A DNA stretch of 64,000 nucleotides from Photobacterium angustum (GTDB lineage: Bacteria; Pseudomonadota; Gammaproteobacteria; Enterobacterales; Vibrionaceae). The stretch lies in NCBI RefSeq assembly GCF_002954615.1, contig NZ_MSCJ01000003.1:1364001-1428000 (forward strand), given 5' to 3'. The position numbers and the translations under genes are program-made. Positions 36,843 through 46,644 of the stretch are shown in pieces. Position 1 is the stretch's first letter; each line of letters starts with the position of its first letter. Below the pieces are notes generated by a model that saw only the letters and a program-made list of their open reading frames with translations, ran no database searches and was not told the origin of the DNA.

Positions 36843-37293
36843 CCCACACTAAAATAAATATAACCCTCATATTTAAGCGTAGCTTGTTAGAGATAAATAT
36901 TTAAAAGGCGTGCTTAATTTGTAAAGCATTTAAATATCACTCAAAGTAAATAACTAAAATCAACCGCTAATAATGAAACATTAAATAATACATATTATTC
37001 ACAACAACGTCTTTAATTAGCATTTAATTCTATTATCGATTGCTGTATATTGCTTTTTTTTATCAGTATGAGGATATTAATCTCCGTGTTAATTACGCCG
37101 CCTTAGTTTCTCCCCCCTTTAGCTATCACAGCTAACTTAAGCACAATACTATCTTCGGTATTTGGCTTTTTCTTTGCGCTATAAATTTATGTCCTCAGGG
37201 CTGATTTCTCGCGCCTAAAATTTATCAAACAAACATAAGACTCATACCTGATCTCTTTCAGGTGCGTGTTGACGTGTAAATATTGAGAATTCA
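36843..37293. other. divergent intergenic region
   Basis: About 450 AT-rich bases between the channel and SulP genes. No gene is visible. A small hairpin (ACCTGA-TCTCTT-TCAGGT, 37246-37263) lies 30 bases before the SulP start and may be part of its leader. Confidence 0.4.
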
Positions 37294-38781
37294 ATGTTCA
37301 AAAATTTAAAACTCGACTGGACGTCTAATATTCGTGGTGACTTACTTGCAGGGATCGTTGTTGCTTTAGCATTAATCCCTGAAGCGATTGCCTTTTCTAT
37401 AATTGCAGGTGTTGACCCCAAAGTAGGACTATACGCCTCATTTAGTATCTCTGTTGTCATTGCCATTACAGGTAGTCGTTCAGGCATGATCTCTGCTGCA
37501 ACGGGTGCTATGGCGCTGTTAATGGTGACTTTAGTCAAAGAGCATGGACTAGAATACTTACTTGCTACAACAGTGCTAACCGGTATTTTGCAACTTTTAG
37601 CCGGCTATTTAAAATTGGGGGAATTAATGCGTTTTGTTTCCCGAGCCGTTATTACAGGCTTCGTTAATGCATTAGCCATTTTAATTTTTATGGCGCAATT
37701 ACCCGAATTAACCAATGTTACATGGCATGTATACGCATTAACGGCGGCAGGTCTTGGTATTATTTATCTATTCCCTTATATCCCAGTTATTGGAAAATTA
37801 ATCCCATCACCACTTGTCTGCATTATAACCTTAACCACTATCTCCATTATGTTCGGAATAGATGTACGTACTGTGGGTGATATGGGTAACTTACCCGATA
37901 CTCTTCCCATTTTTCTATGGCCAAATGTGCCTTTAAATTTTGAAACCCTGAGTATTATTTTCCCTTACGCGATAGGACTTGCCGCCGTCGGTTTATTAGA
38001 ATCAATGATGACAGCAACTATCATTGATGATCTCACCGATACAGCAAGTAATAAAAACCAAGAATGTAAAGGTCAAGGCATTGCCAATATTTTTACAGGC
38101 TTGCTAGGTGGAATGGCGGGATGTGCCATGATTGGACAATCCATAATTAATATAAAATCAGGTGGACGAGGAAGACTGTCTTCTTTAGCTGCTGGTGTTT
38201 TTTTATTATTTATGGTGGTTTTTCTTGGCCCTTGGATAAAACAGATCCCAATGGCTGCATTAGTTGCTGTGATGATCATGGTCGCTATCGGTACTTTTTC
38301 ATGGCGTTCGATATTGGATCTTAAAAAGCACCCACTATCGACTAACCTTGTCATGCTAGCGACAGTCGGCATTGTTGTCGCAACCCATAATTTGGCTATA
38401 GGCGTATTAGTCGGTGTAATACTTGCGTCATTGTTTTTCGCGCACCAAATTAGCCATATGACAGTTCAGAAAAGTGATCTACCGAAAAATAAATCCCGAG
38501 AGTATGCCGTAATTGGACAAGTCTTTTTTGCTTCATCCAATAAGTTTATCGAGTCATTTGATTTTAAAGAAATGATAGAGACGGTAACGATAGACTTATC
38601 ATCTGCGCACTTCTGGGACGTTTGTTCGGTAACAGCATTAGATAAAGTCATTCTCAAGTTTCGCCGTTCAGGGATTCATGTCGACCTCATTGGAATGAAC
38701 TCGGCATCCCGTACCATTGTCGATAAATTCTGCATACACGATAAACCAGACGCTCTTGATGCACTGCTGACTGGGCATTAA
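37294..38781 (+). CDS. SulP family anion transporter
   Basis: A 495-residue inner-membrane transporter of the SLC26/SulP family. It opens with [20 protein letters not shown] and [12 protein letters not shown], the family signature. Ten or more helices run to about residue 385 and include the [20 protein letters not shown] motif. A C-terminal STAS domain (about 405-490) contains [20 protein letters not shown]. Substrates in this family are sulfate, bicarbonate, nitrate or organic acids. This subgroup lacks a diagnostic residue I can read, so the ion is undecided. It is monocistronic. Confidence 0.9.
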   Translation: MFKNLKLDWTSNIRGDLLAGIVVALALIPEAIAFSIIAGVDPKVGLYASFSISVVIAITGSRSGMISAATGAMALLMVTLVKEHGLEYLLATTVLTGILQLLAGYLKLGELMRFVSRAVITGFVNALAILIFMAQLPELTNVTWHVYALTAAGLGIIYLFPYIPVIGKLIPSPLVCIITLTTISIMFGIDVRTVGDMGNLPDTLPIFLWPNVPLNFETLSIIFPYAIGLAAVGLLESMMTATIIDDLTDTASNKNQECKGQGIANIFTGLLGGMAGCAMIGQSIINIKSGGRGRLSSLAAGVFLLFMVVFLGPWIKQIPMAALVAVMIMVAIGTFSWRSILDLKKHPLSTNLVMLATVGIVVATHNLAIGVLVGVILASLFFAHQISHMTVQKSDLPKNKSREYAVIGQVFFASSNKFIESFDFKEMIETVTIDLSSAHFWDVCSVTALDKVILKFRRSGIHVDLIGMNSASRTIVDKFCIHDKPDALDALLTGH

Positions 38782-38814
38782 CAACAATCATTAGTTAGAA
38801 TATGATTATATAAT

Positions 38815-38852
38815 CAGTGAGTTAGTGAAAAACTGACTCGCTGATTTTTTTA
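38815..38852 (+). terminator. SulP gene terminator
   Basis: CAGTGAGTTAGT pairs with ACTGACTCGCTG through some G-T wobbles, around a short A-rich loop, and a T7 tract follows. Confidence 0.8.
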
Positions 38853-39046
38853 ATAAAAACACACTAAATTTTGGCAATTATCTGCCTCCCCCTCGCCATG
38901 AACTTAACAATGACTATCTTCGTCTTCATATTCGATTCACGTTTGTCATTTCTTTGTGATACTCGCTTTGCCCTTGCTCTAGTCTATTTACAGCCCTAGA
39001 CACCTCGTTTATTGTCTGCAATAAAACAACAGTCAATTACATAGTT

Positions 39047-39625
39047 ATGAAGAAATATGGTCTTATAGGCGCAGTAGCACTAATTACGATTTGCTGCTTT
39101 TATTACAATAAAACCGAACAACCGACGGCTAATATTGCGCATTTTTCTAAGCAAGAAAAAACACTGCAATCAAAGTTAGAACTTGATATAAACCAAAGCA
39201 TTCTAGAGCAGGCAAAAAAGTGTATTAATAAAACACCAACAAGAAAAAACTTTCATTGCCCGATTGATATCAATACTGCTGAAATCGCAATAAATGGAAA
39301 ACTAAACATTATACGAACAGGTAATCATTACGATATTCATACCACAGATTTTGTTTATAACGATAAAGCAAGCAAAATACAGACCTCAGTAACCACCGAA
39401 GATCAGGGCTTTTATCAAATTAACGATGCCTTACAAATTGTGAACTTTCGCCTTACTTTTCATCAAGGTGATAAACATTGGTATAGTGAATCAACCAAAC
39501 CATTTACGTTTTCTGAGTCTTCAGATAATGCGATCAAAATTGTAAAAGGCTCAGCAAGAAACTATGGTTGTAACAACTCCTATTTTGATTGGCATTCAAG
39601 CAATCAGAAGGTGTTAAACGCCTAA
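39047..39625 (+). CDS. hypothetical exported or membrane-anchored protein
   Basis: A 192-residue protein of unknown family. One N-terminal hydrophobic segment (LIGAVALITICCFYYN) could be a signal anchor. The rest is hydrophilic, with alternating beta-strand pattern (NTAEIAINGKLNIIRTGNHY) and several Cys (CINKTPTRKNFHC, NYGCNNS) that could form disulfides outside the cytoplasm. No strong ribosome site precedes the ATG. The gene stands alone, and a function is not suggested by context. Confidence 0.6.
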   Translation: MKKYGLIGAVALITICCFYYNKTEQPTANIAHFSKQEKTLQSKLELDINQSILEQAKKCINKTPTRKNFHCPIDINTAEIAINGKLNIIRTGNHYDIHTTDFVYNDKASKIQTSVTTEDQGFYQINDALQIVNFRLTFHQGDKHWYSESTKPFTFSESSDNAIKIVKGSARNYGCNNSYFDWHSSNQKVLNA

Positions 39626-39626
39626 T

Positions 39627-39666
39627 ATCAAGCAGCCCAATTGTTCCCCCGATTGGGTTGCTTGAT
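39627..39666. other. strong hairpin without T-run
   Basis: A 15-bp stem (ATCAAGCAGCCCAAT / ATTGGGTTGCTTGAT, one wobble) with a 10-base C-rich loop directly after the stop at 39625. No T tract follows on either strand. It may protect the mRNA 3' end or act with Rho. Confidence 0.6.
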
Positions 39667-39798
39667 ACCTTAACTATTAATCATAACAATGGGTTTTATA
39701 GCTACGTTTTTGTTGGGTAGTTAAGATGCGACAGAGTCGTTCGTTTTTGGACATAAATGAGCTAGCAAAGATGCTAGCTTTTAAACCAAAAGGCAATG

Positions 39799-40158
39799 TT
39801 AAGCAAATACTCGTAAGCGGTGACCGTCTGGGTCTAATGCAACAAAGTTAACGCCATATACAGATTCTTCACGTTCTTGAGCAAATACTACACTCTGCTT
39901 TTTCCATTGCTCGAACAGGTTGTCTAGCTCGACGCGACTCGTTGCTGGGATAGAAAGCTCCGTGCCGCCGCCTCGAACTTGGCTACTTGGTGTTAAAGCA
40001 TCAGCTTGTTTAAGAGTAATCTTCACGTTTTCAGCAAACTCTACAACTGCGAAAGTTGGTGACAAAAGCTTTGGTTGGCACTCGAATACACTCTCATAAA
40101 AAGCCATGCTAAGTTGGACGTCTTCTACATAAAGAACAATAGAATCAATTGCTAACAT
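39799..40158 (-). CDS. VOC (glyoxalase-fold) family protein
   Basis: A 119-residue vicinal-oxygen-chelate protein: AIDSIVLYVEDVQLSMAFYE at the start, GTELSIPATSRVELDNLFEQ in the middle, and VNFVALDPDGHRLRVFA at the end. Families of this fold include dioxygenases, resistance proteins and lactoylglutathione lyases; the substrate is unknown. I start at 40158 (MLAIDS) because GAAGG precedes it; the frame extends to 40203 without support. It lies 63 bases downstream of a WYL regulator on the same strand, which probably controls it. Confidence 0.85.
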   Translation of the reverse strand: MLAIDSIVLYVEDVQLSMAFYESVFECQPKLLSPTFAVVEFAENVKITLKQADALTPSSQVRGGGTELSIPATSRVELDNLFEQWKKQSVVFAQEREESVYGVNFVALDPDGHRLRVFA

Positions 40159-40221
40159 AGTAATTACCTTCGTTTCATAAATTGCGGAATCAAGTATATC
40201 CAAAAGTGCTGACAGTTTTTG

Positions 40222-40935
40222 TCAGTAGAGAATACGCTTATGCTTGATGCCCTCCAAGGCTTCCCATTCAGTGAGTAGAGCGTGACGAGAGCGCTTGTAT
40301 TTCGAATCAAGTTGAGAAGTCGAGTGGATTCTATCAAGTCGGAAATTACGGAAGTCGTCTCGTGCTTCGCACCATGCAACCAAAATAGAACGTTGCTCAA
40401 ACATACCTATGAGAATTGGCCACACAATCCTTTTGCTGATAGAGCCTTTGGCATCTTCGTAGACAATTTCAACTTTATGCTCTTTCTGAATCGTTGATTT
40501 CAACTCATTTAGAGAGATCATAAACTTCGGAGCGTTGAGAGCTGATGCAACTCTAATGACGCTCTCAATATGTTTAGCTTCATGATCGGTGGGTAACACT
40601 GCTGAGATTTTAGAAAGTGCGTTAATGGCAGCCTCGCTAAACTCTCCGTTAGCTTGCTTTGCCACCCATTCCGCTCCTAACCTGAGGGCTTCAAGCTCTT
40701 CTAAGCTAAACATCATTGGCGGTAAATCAAAGCTAGGTTTTAAGATATACCCCAGACCAGTTTCTCCTTCGATATCGGCACCTTGAGCTTGTAAAGTAGC
40801 AATATCACGATAGATAGTGCGCACACTTACATTAAGCTGACTAGCCAATTTCTCAGCGGATATTGGGTATTTATAGCGTCGTAGTAGTTGGAGAAGCTCT
40901 AAAAGGCGTTGACTTCGAGACATTGTAGAACCCAT
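40222..40935 (-). CDS. YafY-type transcriptional regulator (HTH + WYL)
   Basis: A 237-residue DNA-binding regulator. The N-terminal winged helix (SRSQRLLELLQLLRRYKYPI, then LASQLNVSVRTIYRDIATLQ) is followed by a WYL domain (about 140-215) with IVWPILIGMFEQRSILVAWC and FRNFRLDRIHS. WYL domains sense ligands, often nucleotides or nucleic acid. Translation may begin at the fifth codon (40923, MSRSQR), as in many homologues. It is in the same orientation as the VOC gene and probably forms a two-gene unit with it. Confidence 0.88.
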   Translation of the reverse strand: MGSTMSRSQRLLELLQLLRRYKYPISAEKLASQLNVSVRTIYRDIATLQAQGADIEGETGLGYILKPSFDLPPMMFSLEELEALRLGAEWVAKQANGEFSEAAINALSKISAVLPTDHEAKHIESVIRVASALNAPKFMISLNELKSTIQKEHKVEIVYEDAKGSISKRIVWPILIGMFEQRSILVAWCEARDDFRNFRLDRIHSTSQLDSKYKRSRHALLTEWEALEGIKHKRILY

Positions 40936-41455
40936 GAAATATACAATAGGTGTAATGTACTAAAAGAGGAACAACAGTTCATGTTATAAAAATATGCGTG
41001 CAAGACTCAGCAATAAAATTTTCTGCCGTCTTTACTCTCGAAACTCATAATGGGGCAATTCCTAGTTAGATGAATTACTAATTCATAATGTAGAAAGACA
41101 TCGTTTCAGCATGACAGATGTTGCTGTATCTCTCCTCTTTAACTTCAATTCGCAAAGAAACCGCGACTACCAAAGAAACACATTTTCCTTACTTAAAGCC
41201 ACCAAAAAGTCAGCTAGTAACAAGCAAGGTAGATGTTACACATTTAGATCTACATAACACCTAATACACTCTTTATTTTTGCCATAATAATTGCGTCTTA
41301 TTGATTTTTTATACTAAAAATAACAATGACATATTTATGATAATTATTTAATTTTATTTATACTTAACATGTATAAACTCCATTATTTTGCATTGTTCAA
41401 TTATCAATAAACAACGTAAATATAATCATGACCATACATAACAGAAGGGATACGA
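40936..41455. other. divergent intergenic region with possible gene relic
   Basis: 520 bases, mostly AT-rich, between the WYL regulator and lemA. At 41111-41257 a plus-strand 48-codon frame reads MTDVAVSLLFNFNSQRN and resembles the second helix-turn-helix of AraC regulators. It is too short and poorly conserved to be a gene. The rest shows nothing recognisable. Confidence 0.3.
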
Positions 41456-42055
41456 ATGTTTAATCTTCCAAAAGTACTGAAATGGGTATTTAGCTTCGCT
41501 TTACTGCTCCAACTGACCGGTTGCGGTATTAATACAATTCCAACGCTCGATGAACAAGTAAATGCAGACTGGGCACAAGTTGAAAATAATTACCAACGCC
41601 GTGCTGATTTGATCCCGAACCTTGTAGCAACGGTGAAAGGCTATGCTAGCCATGAAAAAGATACATTAACGGCTGTTACAGAAGCACGTGCAAAAGTCTC
41701 TTCTATGCAGGTTACCCCTGAAACATTAAACAACCCTGAAGCCTTTAAAAAGTTTGAAGCAGCCCAAGGACAACTAAGCAGTGCGCTATCTCGTTTAATG
41801 GTTGTATCTGAGCGTTATCCTGATTTAAAAGCCAATGAGCAATTTATCGCACTACAAGCACAACTTGAAGGCACAGAAAACCGTATTGCCGTTGCTCGTC
41901 GTGATTACATTAATAGTGTTAAAGCCTTTAATACAGAAATTCGTACTTTCCCAGGTCGTATCTGGCATTGGATCATGTATAGCGATTTAACCGTTAAACC
42001 AAACTTCTCAGCAACGACACCCAATGCTGATGTTGCACCTAAGGTAGCATTCTAA
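41456..42055 (+). CDS. lemA: LemA family lipoprotein
   Basis: A 199-residue LemA protein with a lipobox at LTGC (Cys near 23). The conserved part reads VNADWAQVENNYQRRADLIP NLV..., then a helical bundle with LSRLMVVSERYPDLKANEQF and the EGTENRIAVARRDYINSVK signature. It is the first of three genes coupled at their ends, and the order LemA-TPM-TPM is widespread. Suggested roles concern the envelope, but the function is not settled. Its stop overlaps the start of the next gene by one base. Confidence 0.92.
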   Translation: MFNLPKVLKWVFSFALLLQLTGCGINTIPTLDEQVNADWAQVENNYQRRADLIPNLVATVKGYASHEKDTLTAVTEARAKVSSMQVTPETLNNPEAFKKFEAAQGQLSSALSRLMVVSERYPDLKANEQFIALQAQLEGTENRIAVARRDYINSVKAFNTEIRTFPGRIWHWIMYSDLTVKPNFSATTPNADVAPKVAF

Positions 42056-42813
42056 TGATAAAAAAAGTCCTGTATTTTACCGGACTCTTGTTGCTAGTTA
42101 GCCAAGTTTGCTTTGCACAACCCACCTTCCCAAAACTGACGGGACGTGTGGTGGATGATGCGCATATCCTTAATGCTTCGCAAACAAAACAGCTAGAGCA
42201 ACTGCTTGCGGATGAAGAGAAACAATCTTCAAACCAAGTCGTTGTTGTTACCATTCCATCAACAGATGGGATCCCTATTGCCGATTATGGGTATCAACTC
42301 GGTCGTCAATGGGGTATTGGCAATAAAGAGCATGATAACGGTGTGCTATTAATTGTTGCCTATAACGACAAGAAAATCCGGATTGAAGTCGGTTATGGCT
42401 TAGAAGGTGCACTGCCAGATGCGACAGCCATTAGTATAATCAACCACGAAATAAAACCTGAGTTTAAATCAGGACAATTTGCCAAAGGGATTGAAAATGG
42501 CGTCTTAGCGATCCTTGGTGCAATTAAAGGTGAATATAAGCCTGTGGTTCAAGAAGAAAAACCGTCTTATGATCTTTACCTATTCATACTCTTTGTCATC
42601 GTGATTCAAATTATCGCTTTTAGCCGACGCAGAAGTAATCGTTCACAATATTATCGTCGCAATGGTGATGTATTCACCAGTGGTGGTTTTGGTTCGGGGA
42701 ATTTTCCTCGCTCTGGCGGTAATGGTGGTGGCTTTGGCGGAGGCAGTAGTGGTGGTGGTTTTAGTGGCGGCGGCGGTGGCTTTGGTGGCGGCGGCGCATC
42801 AGGAGGATGGTAA
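42055..42813 (+). CDS. TPM-domain protein with Gly-rich tail (YgcG-like)
   Basis: A 252-residue protein with a signal peptide (FTGLLLLVSQVCFA). The TPM domain (about 25-150) contains VVDDAHILNASQTKQLEQLL, VVVVTIPSTDGIPIADYGYQ and KIRIEVGYGLEGALPD. A transmembrane helix (LYLFILFVIVIQIIAF) follows, then a cytoplasmic or surface tail of Gly/Ser repeats ending FGGGGASGGW. The domain is linked to phosphatase-like or photosystem-repair proteins; the bacterial function is unclear. It overlaps lemA by one base. Confidence 0.9.
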   Translation: MIKKVLYFTGLLLLVSQVCFAQPTFPKLTGRVVDDAHILNASQTKQLEQLLADEEKQSSNQVVVVTIPSTDGIPIADYGYQLGRQWGIGNKEHDNGVLLIVAYNDKKIRIEVGYGLEGALPDATAISIINHEIKPEFKSGQFAKGIENGVLAILGAIKGEYKPVVQEEKPSYDLYLFILFVIVIQIIAFSRRRSNRSQYYRRNGDVFTSGGFGSGNFPRSGGNGGGFGGGSSGGGFSGGGGGFGGGGASGGW

Positions 42814-42815
42814 AT

Positions 42816-43433
42816 TTGAAGTTATTTACTAAAGAACAACTAGAAACAATCAGCCAAGCAATTGGGGAAATTGAAAAAACAACCGATGCTGAATTAATGA
42901 CTGTTGTTGCAACTAAAGCCGACGACTATTATTTTGTACCGACATTATGGGCAGCAATTATTGCGTTATTTATTCCCGCCCTACTCAATTTTTTACCTTT
43001 TTGGTTAGAGTTAAACGATGTTCTATTATGTCAGTTAGTCGGCTTTATCGCGTTTACCTTGCTATTTAGGATCCCTGCGATTAAATATCGCCTGGTGCCA
43101 AAAGCAGTGAAACATCGTCGTGCTAGCCTTGTGGCAAGAGAGCAATTTCTCGCCAATGGTATTCATCGTACCAAGCAGCATTTAGGCGTGATGATTTTTG
43201 TGTGTGAAGCCGAACATTACGTTGAAATCTTAACGGACTTCGGTATTAGTGAACAAATTAGTGATGAAGCATGGAGTTCTATTGTTGCTGATTTCACAAC
43301 CAATGTTCGCGCAGGAAAAACCTATGAAGGCTTTCTGCAGTGCTTAGAGCAATCAAGCAAGTTACTGGCTAATGCTTATCCATTAACTGAAAATAAAAAT
43401 GAGTTACCTAATTGCTTAGTCGTGATTAGTTAG
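42816..43433 (+). CDS. second TPM-domain membrane protein
   Basis: A 205-residue protein with an N-terminal TPM half (KEQLETISQAIGEIEKTTDAE), two hydrophobic helices (WAAIIALFIPALLNFLPFW and LLCQLVGFIAFTLLF) and a C-terminal TPM half (GVMIFVCEAEHYVEILTDFG). The ATG at 42807 touches the AGGAGG inside the end of the previous gene, leaving no spacing. A TTG at 42816 lies 8 bases after that AGGAGG and is the likelier start. It forms the last gene of the lemA operon. Confidence 0.85.
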   Translation: MKLFTKEQLETISQAIGEIEKTTDAELMTVVATKADDYYFVPTLWAAIIALFIPALLNFLPFWLELNDVLLCQLVGFIAFTLLFRIPAIKYRLVPKAVKHRRASLVAREQFLANGIHRTKQHLGVMIFVCEAEHYVEILTDFGISEQISDEAWSSIVADFTTNVRAGKTYEGFLQCLEQSSKLLANAYPLTENKNELPNCLVVIS

Positions 43434-43450
43434 TCTCAGATACCACAACC

Positions 43451-43479
43451 AAAAGGCGCTCACTGAGCGCCTTTTTTAT
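43451..43479. terminator. bidirectional terminator
   Basis: AAAAGGCGCTC-ACT-GAGCGCCTTTTTT: a 9-bp stem and T6 tract after the TPM operon, shared with the convergent gene at 43482. Confidence 0.9.
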
Positions 43480-43481
43480 CA

Positions 43482-44012
43482 CTATACTTTATGGATAAAT
43501 GAATATTGTTGATGAAAAAGCGTATCCATTTTCTGCGCGTAGGTATTTAACATATCGACGGCTGCAGCAAAATGATATTGATCGTCAGCAGGATGAGATA
43601 ACACTGTATCGTCAATTGTTACCTTCATCTTATTTTGATATTGAGAATGGTAGGCCACTTCTGTGGTTAGCTCAATGTTCACATTCGTATCAAAATAGGT
43701 CGTTTCTAATCGCATTTTTTCATGTGCAGGTAGCGTTTCATTGGCTTCTTTTACCATTTGACTCAGCTCTTGCTTCACAGCCGTTGTGATCTGATCTGTG
43801 TCCGTCATGATCATCAAGATGGGCGTCTTATTATCTGCATCTGAAATCGTAACTGTCGTCGTTAACTGTTCATCGTAAACGTCACCTAATCTAACTTCAC
43901 CACTTGGTTCGTTAAGAATATTTTGTGAGGTCAGCAACTGGTAAAAAGATTGTCCACCTATCACGATAGCACCAACAACAATGCCTAAAGCTATAATCCA
44001 TGTGCTTTTCAT
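43482..44012 (-). CDS. hypothetical membrane-anchored protein
   Basis: A 176-residue protein with an N-terminal signal anchor (STWIIALGIVVGAIVIGG). The remainder is predicted outside the cytoplasm and has FlgN/FliL-like alternating strands (TTTVTISDADNKTPILMIMT and RLETTYFDTNVNIELTTEV). I do not recognise the family. I start at 44012 (MKSTW); an in-frame ATG at 44030 adds six residues. Neither start has a clear ribosome site. Confidence 0.6.
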   Translation of the reverse strand: MKSTWIIALGIVVGAIVIGGQSFYQLLTSQNILNEPSGEVRLGDVYDEQLTTTVTISDADNKTPILMIMTDTDQITTAVKQELSQMVKEANETLPAHEKMRLETTYFDTNVNIELTTEVAYHSQYQNKMKVTIDDTVLSHPADDQYHFAAAVDMLNTYAQKMDTLFHQQYSFIHKV

Positions 44013-44487
44013 AAAAATACATACTATCAATTAGTTATATTTATTATATTAGTCTCTAGCAAAGCTCATTTCGTGAGTGAAATCACGTTATTTCGTTTTG
44101 TAGAACCACAACTGACTATATGATCAAAAAATACATAGCTTATTTTATAAATCACTAATAAAATCATAATCTTGTCTATTTTAAATATAATTGAAATCTT
44201 CAATTTCAACTCTCTCTATTTCATATGAGAAAAAATAGTATCTACGACATTACTTTTTATTTTAATTCTACGATTTTAATTCTAAGGATTGAAAAATAGA
44301 GAAATACCCCAAGATATAGGATGTAAGCAGAGCATAATAAAACTATAAATACATTCTTATCGCTTTTATTCATGCCTAAATCTGTCTTAAAAAACAACAA
44401 AAATACAACATCTTAAGGCAATCGTTGTATCCTATTTTAAATTTTCTTTTATGCTCAATGAAAGAAAATACTTGGAAGGACATTATT
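44013..44487. other. AT-rich divergent intergenic region
   Basis: About 475 bases with no gene, rich in TATTT and AAAT runs. It should hold promoters for the membrane protein and oligopeptidase genes. I see no repeat or conserved RNA element. Confidence 0.35.
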
Positions 44488-46590
44488 GTGAATACAAAAA
44501 CAACAAACGTGGTTCATGCGTCTTCATTTAACGCGCCAGTCGCAAAGAAAGTACCACATGAAATGACCATCCATAATGATACACGTACTGATAATTACTA
44601 TTGGATGCGTGATGATAAACGCTGTGATCCTGAGATCATTGCCCACTTAAACGCAGAAAACGCCTATACCGATGCTGTAATGGCGCATACAGAAGCATTA
44701 CAACAGCAGCTTTTTGAAGAAATTAAAGGCCGTATTGTAAAAGATGATAATTCAGTCCCCGTAAAACAAGGCAATTACTTCTATTCCAGCGAAGTAACGG
44801 GTGATAATGAATATCCTGTTTCAGTTCGAGCAGACGATTTTGAAGGAACGAATAAAACCGTATTGCTTGATATTAACGAACTGGCTAAAAACCACGAGTA
44901 CTATAACGTTTCAAGCCTGAGCATTAGCCAAGATGAAAATTTACTGGCTTATGGTGAAGACACCGTTAGCCGTCGTATTTACACTATCAAAGTAAAAAAC
45001 CTGGCTACGGGTGAATACCTTGCTGATGAAATCACAGGCACCAGTGGATCCATTGCGTGGCAGAACGATAACAAAGCGTTTTATTACATCAAGAAAGATC
45101 CGCAAACCTTATTGGGGTATCAAGTATTCCGTCACCAATTAGGTACAAACCAGACTGAAGACGTGTTGATTTTTGAAGAAAAAGATCAAACGTTTTATAC
45201 CTCAATAGGTAAAAGTAAAGATAACGAATTGGTGTATATTTGGCATTCAAGCACTGAAACCAGTGCTGTTTCTATTATCGATGCTAACGATCCAAACGCT
45301 ACGGCAAAACCATTCTTGGCGCGTGAAGAAGGCTTAGAGTACAGTATTTCGAAACTTGGGCAGCAATTTTACGTGTTGACCAATTATAAGGCTGTTAACT
45401 TCCGCTTAATGAAGGTTGATACCGATCAAATCGGTGATAAGTCAAAATGGCAAGATGTAATAGCACCTGCTGAAGGTGTGATGCTAGAAGATTACGAATT
45501 ATTTGATAACTACCTTGTATATCAGCAACGTTCAAATGGTTTAACCCATGTGACAGTACGTCAATTAGATACCAATGAAGAGCGTGAATTACACTTTAAT
45601 GATGAAGCATTCACCGCTTTCTTCTATGGCAATAAAGAGCTTAATACCAATAAACTCCGCCTTTACTATTCAAGTATGACAACGCCAGCGTCTCACTTTG
45701 ATATCAACCTTGATAACAGTGAGTTCGACCTTTTAAAACAGGCTGAAGTACTAGGCGATTTTGAAGCAAGCAACTATCAATCAGAGCGATTAATGATCAA
45801 CGCTCGTGACGGTAAGCAGGTACCTGTTTCTTTGGTTTACCGTAAAGATTTATTTAAAAAAGATGGCACCAATCCGCTTTACCAATATGGTTACGGTTCT
45901 TATGGTTCAACCATTGATCCTAGTTTTTCATCATCACGTTTAAGCTTGCTTGATCGTGGTTTTGTCTATGCTATCGCGCATATTCGCGGCTCTGAAATGC
46001 TAGGTCGCCCTTGGTATGAAGATGGAAAGAAACTCACCAAGCAAAACACCTTCAATGATTTTATTGATGTAACAAAAGCACTTATCGAACAAGGTTACGG
46101 TGCGAAAGATAAAATCTTTGCTGTTGGCGGCTCTGCAGGCGGTTTGTTAATGGGCGCGATTGCTAACCAAGCGCCTGAATTATATTGCGGTATTGCAGCG
46201 CAAGTGCCATTTGTTGATGTGGTAACGACCATGCTGGATGAGTCTATTCCATTAACGACAAACGAATATGACGAATGGGGTAACCCTAATCAGAAAGAGT
46301 ATTACGAGTACATGTTAAGTTACTCGCCATACGATAATGTTGGTCAGCACGACTACCCAAACATGCTTGTGACAACAGGGCTACATGATTCACAGGTACA
46401 GTATTTTGAGCCAATGAAATGGGTAGCAAAACTGCGTGAGATGAAGACAGACAACAATCGTTTACTGTTTAAAACCGATATGGAAGCAGGCCACGGTGGT
46501 GCGTCAGGTCGTTTTAAAGCACTCCACGAAGATGCATTGGAATATGCTTTCTTCATCGACCTTTTAAATGAGAAAACGTTGAAGAGTTAA
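44488..46590 (+). CDS. ptrB: oligopeptidase B
   Basis: A 700-residue serine peptidase of family S9A that cleaves short peptides after Arg or Lys in the cytoplasm. The N-terminal beta-propeller starts at KVPHEMTIHNDTRTDNYYWM. The catalytic alpha/beta-hydrolase domain has the nucleophile in VGGSAGGLLMG, the Asp in TTGLHDSQV and the His in EAGHGGASGR. I start at GTG 44488, which has AAGGA at proper spacing; it gives a length near the E. coli enzyme (686). The upstream TTG at 44425 has no support. Confidence 0.93.
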   Translation: MNTKTTNVVHASSFNAPVAKKVPHEMTIHNDTRTDNYYWMRDDKRCDPEIIAHLNAENAYTDAVMAHTEALQQQLFEEIKGRIVKDDNSVPVKQGNYFYSSEVTGDNEYPVSVRADDFEGTNKTVLLDINELAKNHEYYNVSSLSISQDENLLAYGEDTVSRRIYTIKVKNLATGEYLADEITGTSGSIAWQNDNKAFYYIKKDPQTLLGYQVFRHQLGTNQTEDVLIFEEKDQTFYTSIGKSKDNELVYIWHSSTETSAVSIIDANDPNATAKPFLAREEGLEYSISKLGQQFYVLTNYKAVNFRLMKVDTDQIGDKSKWQDVIAPAEGVMLEDYELFDNYLVYQQRSNGLTHVTVRQLDTNEERELHFNDEAFTAFFYGNKELNTNKLRLYYSSMTTPASHFDINLDNSEFDLLKQAEVLGDFEASNYQSERLMINARDGKQVPVSLVYRKDLFKKDGTNPLYQYGYGSYGSTIDPSFSSSRLSLLDRGFVYAIAHIRGSEMLGRPWYEDGKKLTKQNTFNDFIDVTKALIEQGYGAKDKIFAVGGSAGGLLMGAIANQAPELYCGIAAQVPFVDVVTTMLDESIPLTTNEYDEWGNPNQKEYYEYMLSYSPYDNVGQHDYPNMLVTTGLHDSQVQYFEPMKWVAKLREMKTDNNRLLFKTDMEAGHGGASGRFKALHEDALEYAFFIDLLNEKTLKS

Positions 46591-46615
46591 GACGTTTCAA
46601 TCGTTATAAAACATC

Positions 46616-46644
46616 AAAGCCAGCAAATATGCTGGCTTTTTTTA
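46616..46644. terminator. bidirectional terminator
   Basis: AAAGCCAGC-AAATAT-GCTGGCTTT followed by more T. It ends ptrB and overlaps the last bases of the convergent marR gene. Confidence 0.87.
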
